From NCBI RefSeq assembly GCF_000003815.2, contig NC_049996.1, forward strand, positions 17,348,508 to 17,370,757: DNA of 22,250 nucleotides, written 5' to 3'. A model generated the notes under the pieces. The model made no database searches. It was not told where the DNA came from and saw only the letters and a list, made by a program, of their open reading frames with translations. The position numbers were made by a program, and so were the translations under genes. The first letter of the stretch is position 1. Each line of letters begins with the position of its first letter. Source of the DNA: Branchiostoma floridae. Its lineage: Eukaryota > Chordata > Leptocardii > Amphioxiformes > Branchiostomatidae. Below are positions 21,403 to 22,250 of this stretch, piece by piece.

Positions 21403-21849
21403 AGTCTTGTTTCTGTGAATTCTGTGAAGAATGGTCAGAATTTCTGTCTGCCACAAGGCGTCAAGCGTCACACCTCTGCTTTTGTACACTGTAAAAGAAC
21501 CCAGCACACCTACAATGTATGGTCAGTTTGGTGGCACTTGTACCCCACTGGGCAAACCTGGGTAGATATCACAGAAAATAAATTGTGTGGGTGACCGGGC
21601 GTGCTTGACTAAAAACATGGCTCTGTACTGAAGCCACGTTGCACCACTATATATATAGCTGCTTGATAAAGCATCGTGCTTCACCTCAGTTGAGGATGAG
21701 AAAAGAGGAAAGAAAATAAACAGTAAAATTGTGTAATGGAATTTAAGGTCAAAAAGTGTAGTGATGACACGAAAGAAGAAGAAGAAGGTTAAAAAGTAGG
21801 AGCTGCTGTATAATGTCGTCAAATTTCTGAGTTCGATATCCCTGTGTGG
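21403..21849. other. 3' flank of exon 7 after the gap
   Basis: No exon recognised. Text such as aaaagaacccagcacac, gaccgggcgtgcttgac and a short TA run (21648-21656) has a dispersed-repeat look, but I cannot assign it. Confidence 0.4.
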
Positions 21850-22170
21850 CACATCTCTAGCCTGTTACTCATAGGGTCGGCATGGGAACCACTGTGTGAG
21901 AAAGGAGTAGAAACAGAAAGAAACAGTATCCTGTCTCCCAGGATTCGAACCTGCACCAATCCCGGCCGCCAGGCCACAAACCCAGCAAACAACCAATTAT
22001 GCCTAAAGGCCATTTCGCATGGACGGTTGATGGTGCTTGAACCCCACTGTTACATAAGACCAGACCAGAAACCCAGCACACAACTGATTACACCAAAAGG
22101 CTGAGAGCCGTTTGGCATGGTTGGTTGACAGTGCTTGAACCCCACTGTTGTTACATAAGGCCTGTCTCGG
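21850..22170 (-). mobile_element. tRNA-derived SINE of the same family, minus strand, duplicated head
   Basis: On the minus strand the B box GGTTCGAATCC lies at 21951-21941. It is followed by gggagacaggata and ctttctcacac, and preceded by gggtttgtggcctggcggc and catgcgaaatggcc, the same order as the + copy at 15860. The 5' head (ccccactgtt, tggttgacagtgc, aacccagca) is present twice in tandem, at ~21979-22060 and ~22069-22160. Element boundaries are approximate. Confidence 0.75.
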
Positions 22171-22250
22171 CTGCAGACTTCTAACAGACAACCTGGAATC
22201 CTTCAGCCATTCCAAGGAACTTTCCAAGGTTACAATTTAAGCAGTCGCGG

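Overview
This looks like eukaryotic (metazoan) genomic DNA. It has long AT-rich non-coding stretches, GT-AG introns, tRNA-derived SINEs, several foldback MITEs and abundant tandem repeats. Kinase residues, intron style and SINE types fit an invertebrate deuterostome, most likely a lancelet (amphioxus). That assignment is inference from overall character; no database search was possible. Two runs of exactly 100 N (12388-12487 and 21303-21402) are draft-assembly gaps.

The only gene I can support is on the + strand across the right half. It is a myosin-light-chain-kinase-like (MYLK/Stretchin-MLCK/titin-kinase family) Ser/Thr kinase. Seven exons (11440-11530, 16129-16332, 17282-17423, 18030-18125, 18725-18828, 19966-20118, 21141-21264) join with consistent phase into a 304-residue open frame. 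The frame holds a complete catalytic domain: G-loop, VAIK-type Lys, alphaC Glu, HLD catalytic loop, DFG, APE and the alphaF Asp. It ends with the basic segment that precedes the calmodulin-binding helix in MLCKs. The 5' exons (usually Ig/FnIII domains) and the calmodulin-binding 3' exon are not recognisable here.

Left part (1-10363): no convincing exon. It holds an (AAAG)n tract, a ~200-bp tandem repeat (1573-2720), a 361-bp TIR element with TAA target duplication (3629-3989), a 35-bp-stem hairpin (4448-4528), degenerate repeats (4815-5185), a 56-bp duplication (6921-7038), a CAGGG-ended inverted-repeat element (7204-7511), and a ~450-bp segmental duplication (7644-8095 / 8174-8605). The first copy of that duplication carries a 173-bp foldback element with 9-bp target duplication (7707-7879).

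Right part (10364-22250): the striking feature is that four kinase introns contain tandem arrays whose unit includes the edge of the adjacent exon with its splice site. These are 11 copies of the exon 1 acceptor edge (10364-11482), ~5 decayed copies of the exon 3 donor edge (17385-17966), 10 copies of the exon 5 donor edge (18776-19812) and 6 partial copies of the exon 6/7 intron end plus exon 7 acceptor edge (20641-21188). Intron 2 has a 57/60-bp minisatellite with an acceptor-like motif in each unit. SINEs (15860-16097, 18200-18560, and 21850-22170 on the minus strand) and an hAT-like MITE (18426-18550) fill other introns. I recall that amphioxus minisatellites spanning exon-intron boundaries have been described, so the class may be known, but the density within one gene is unusual.
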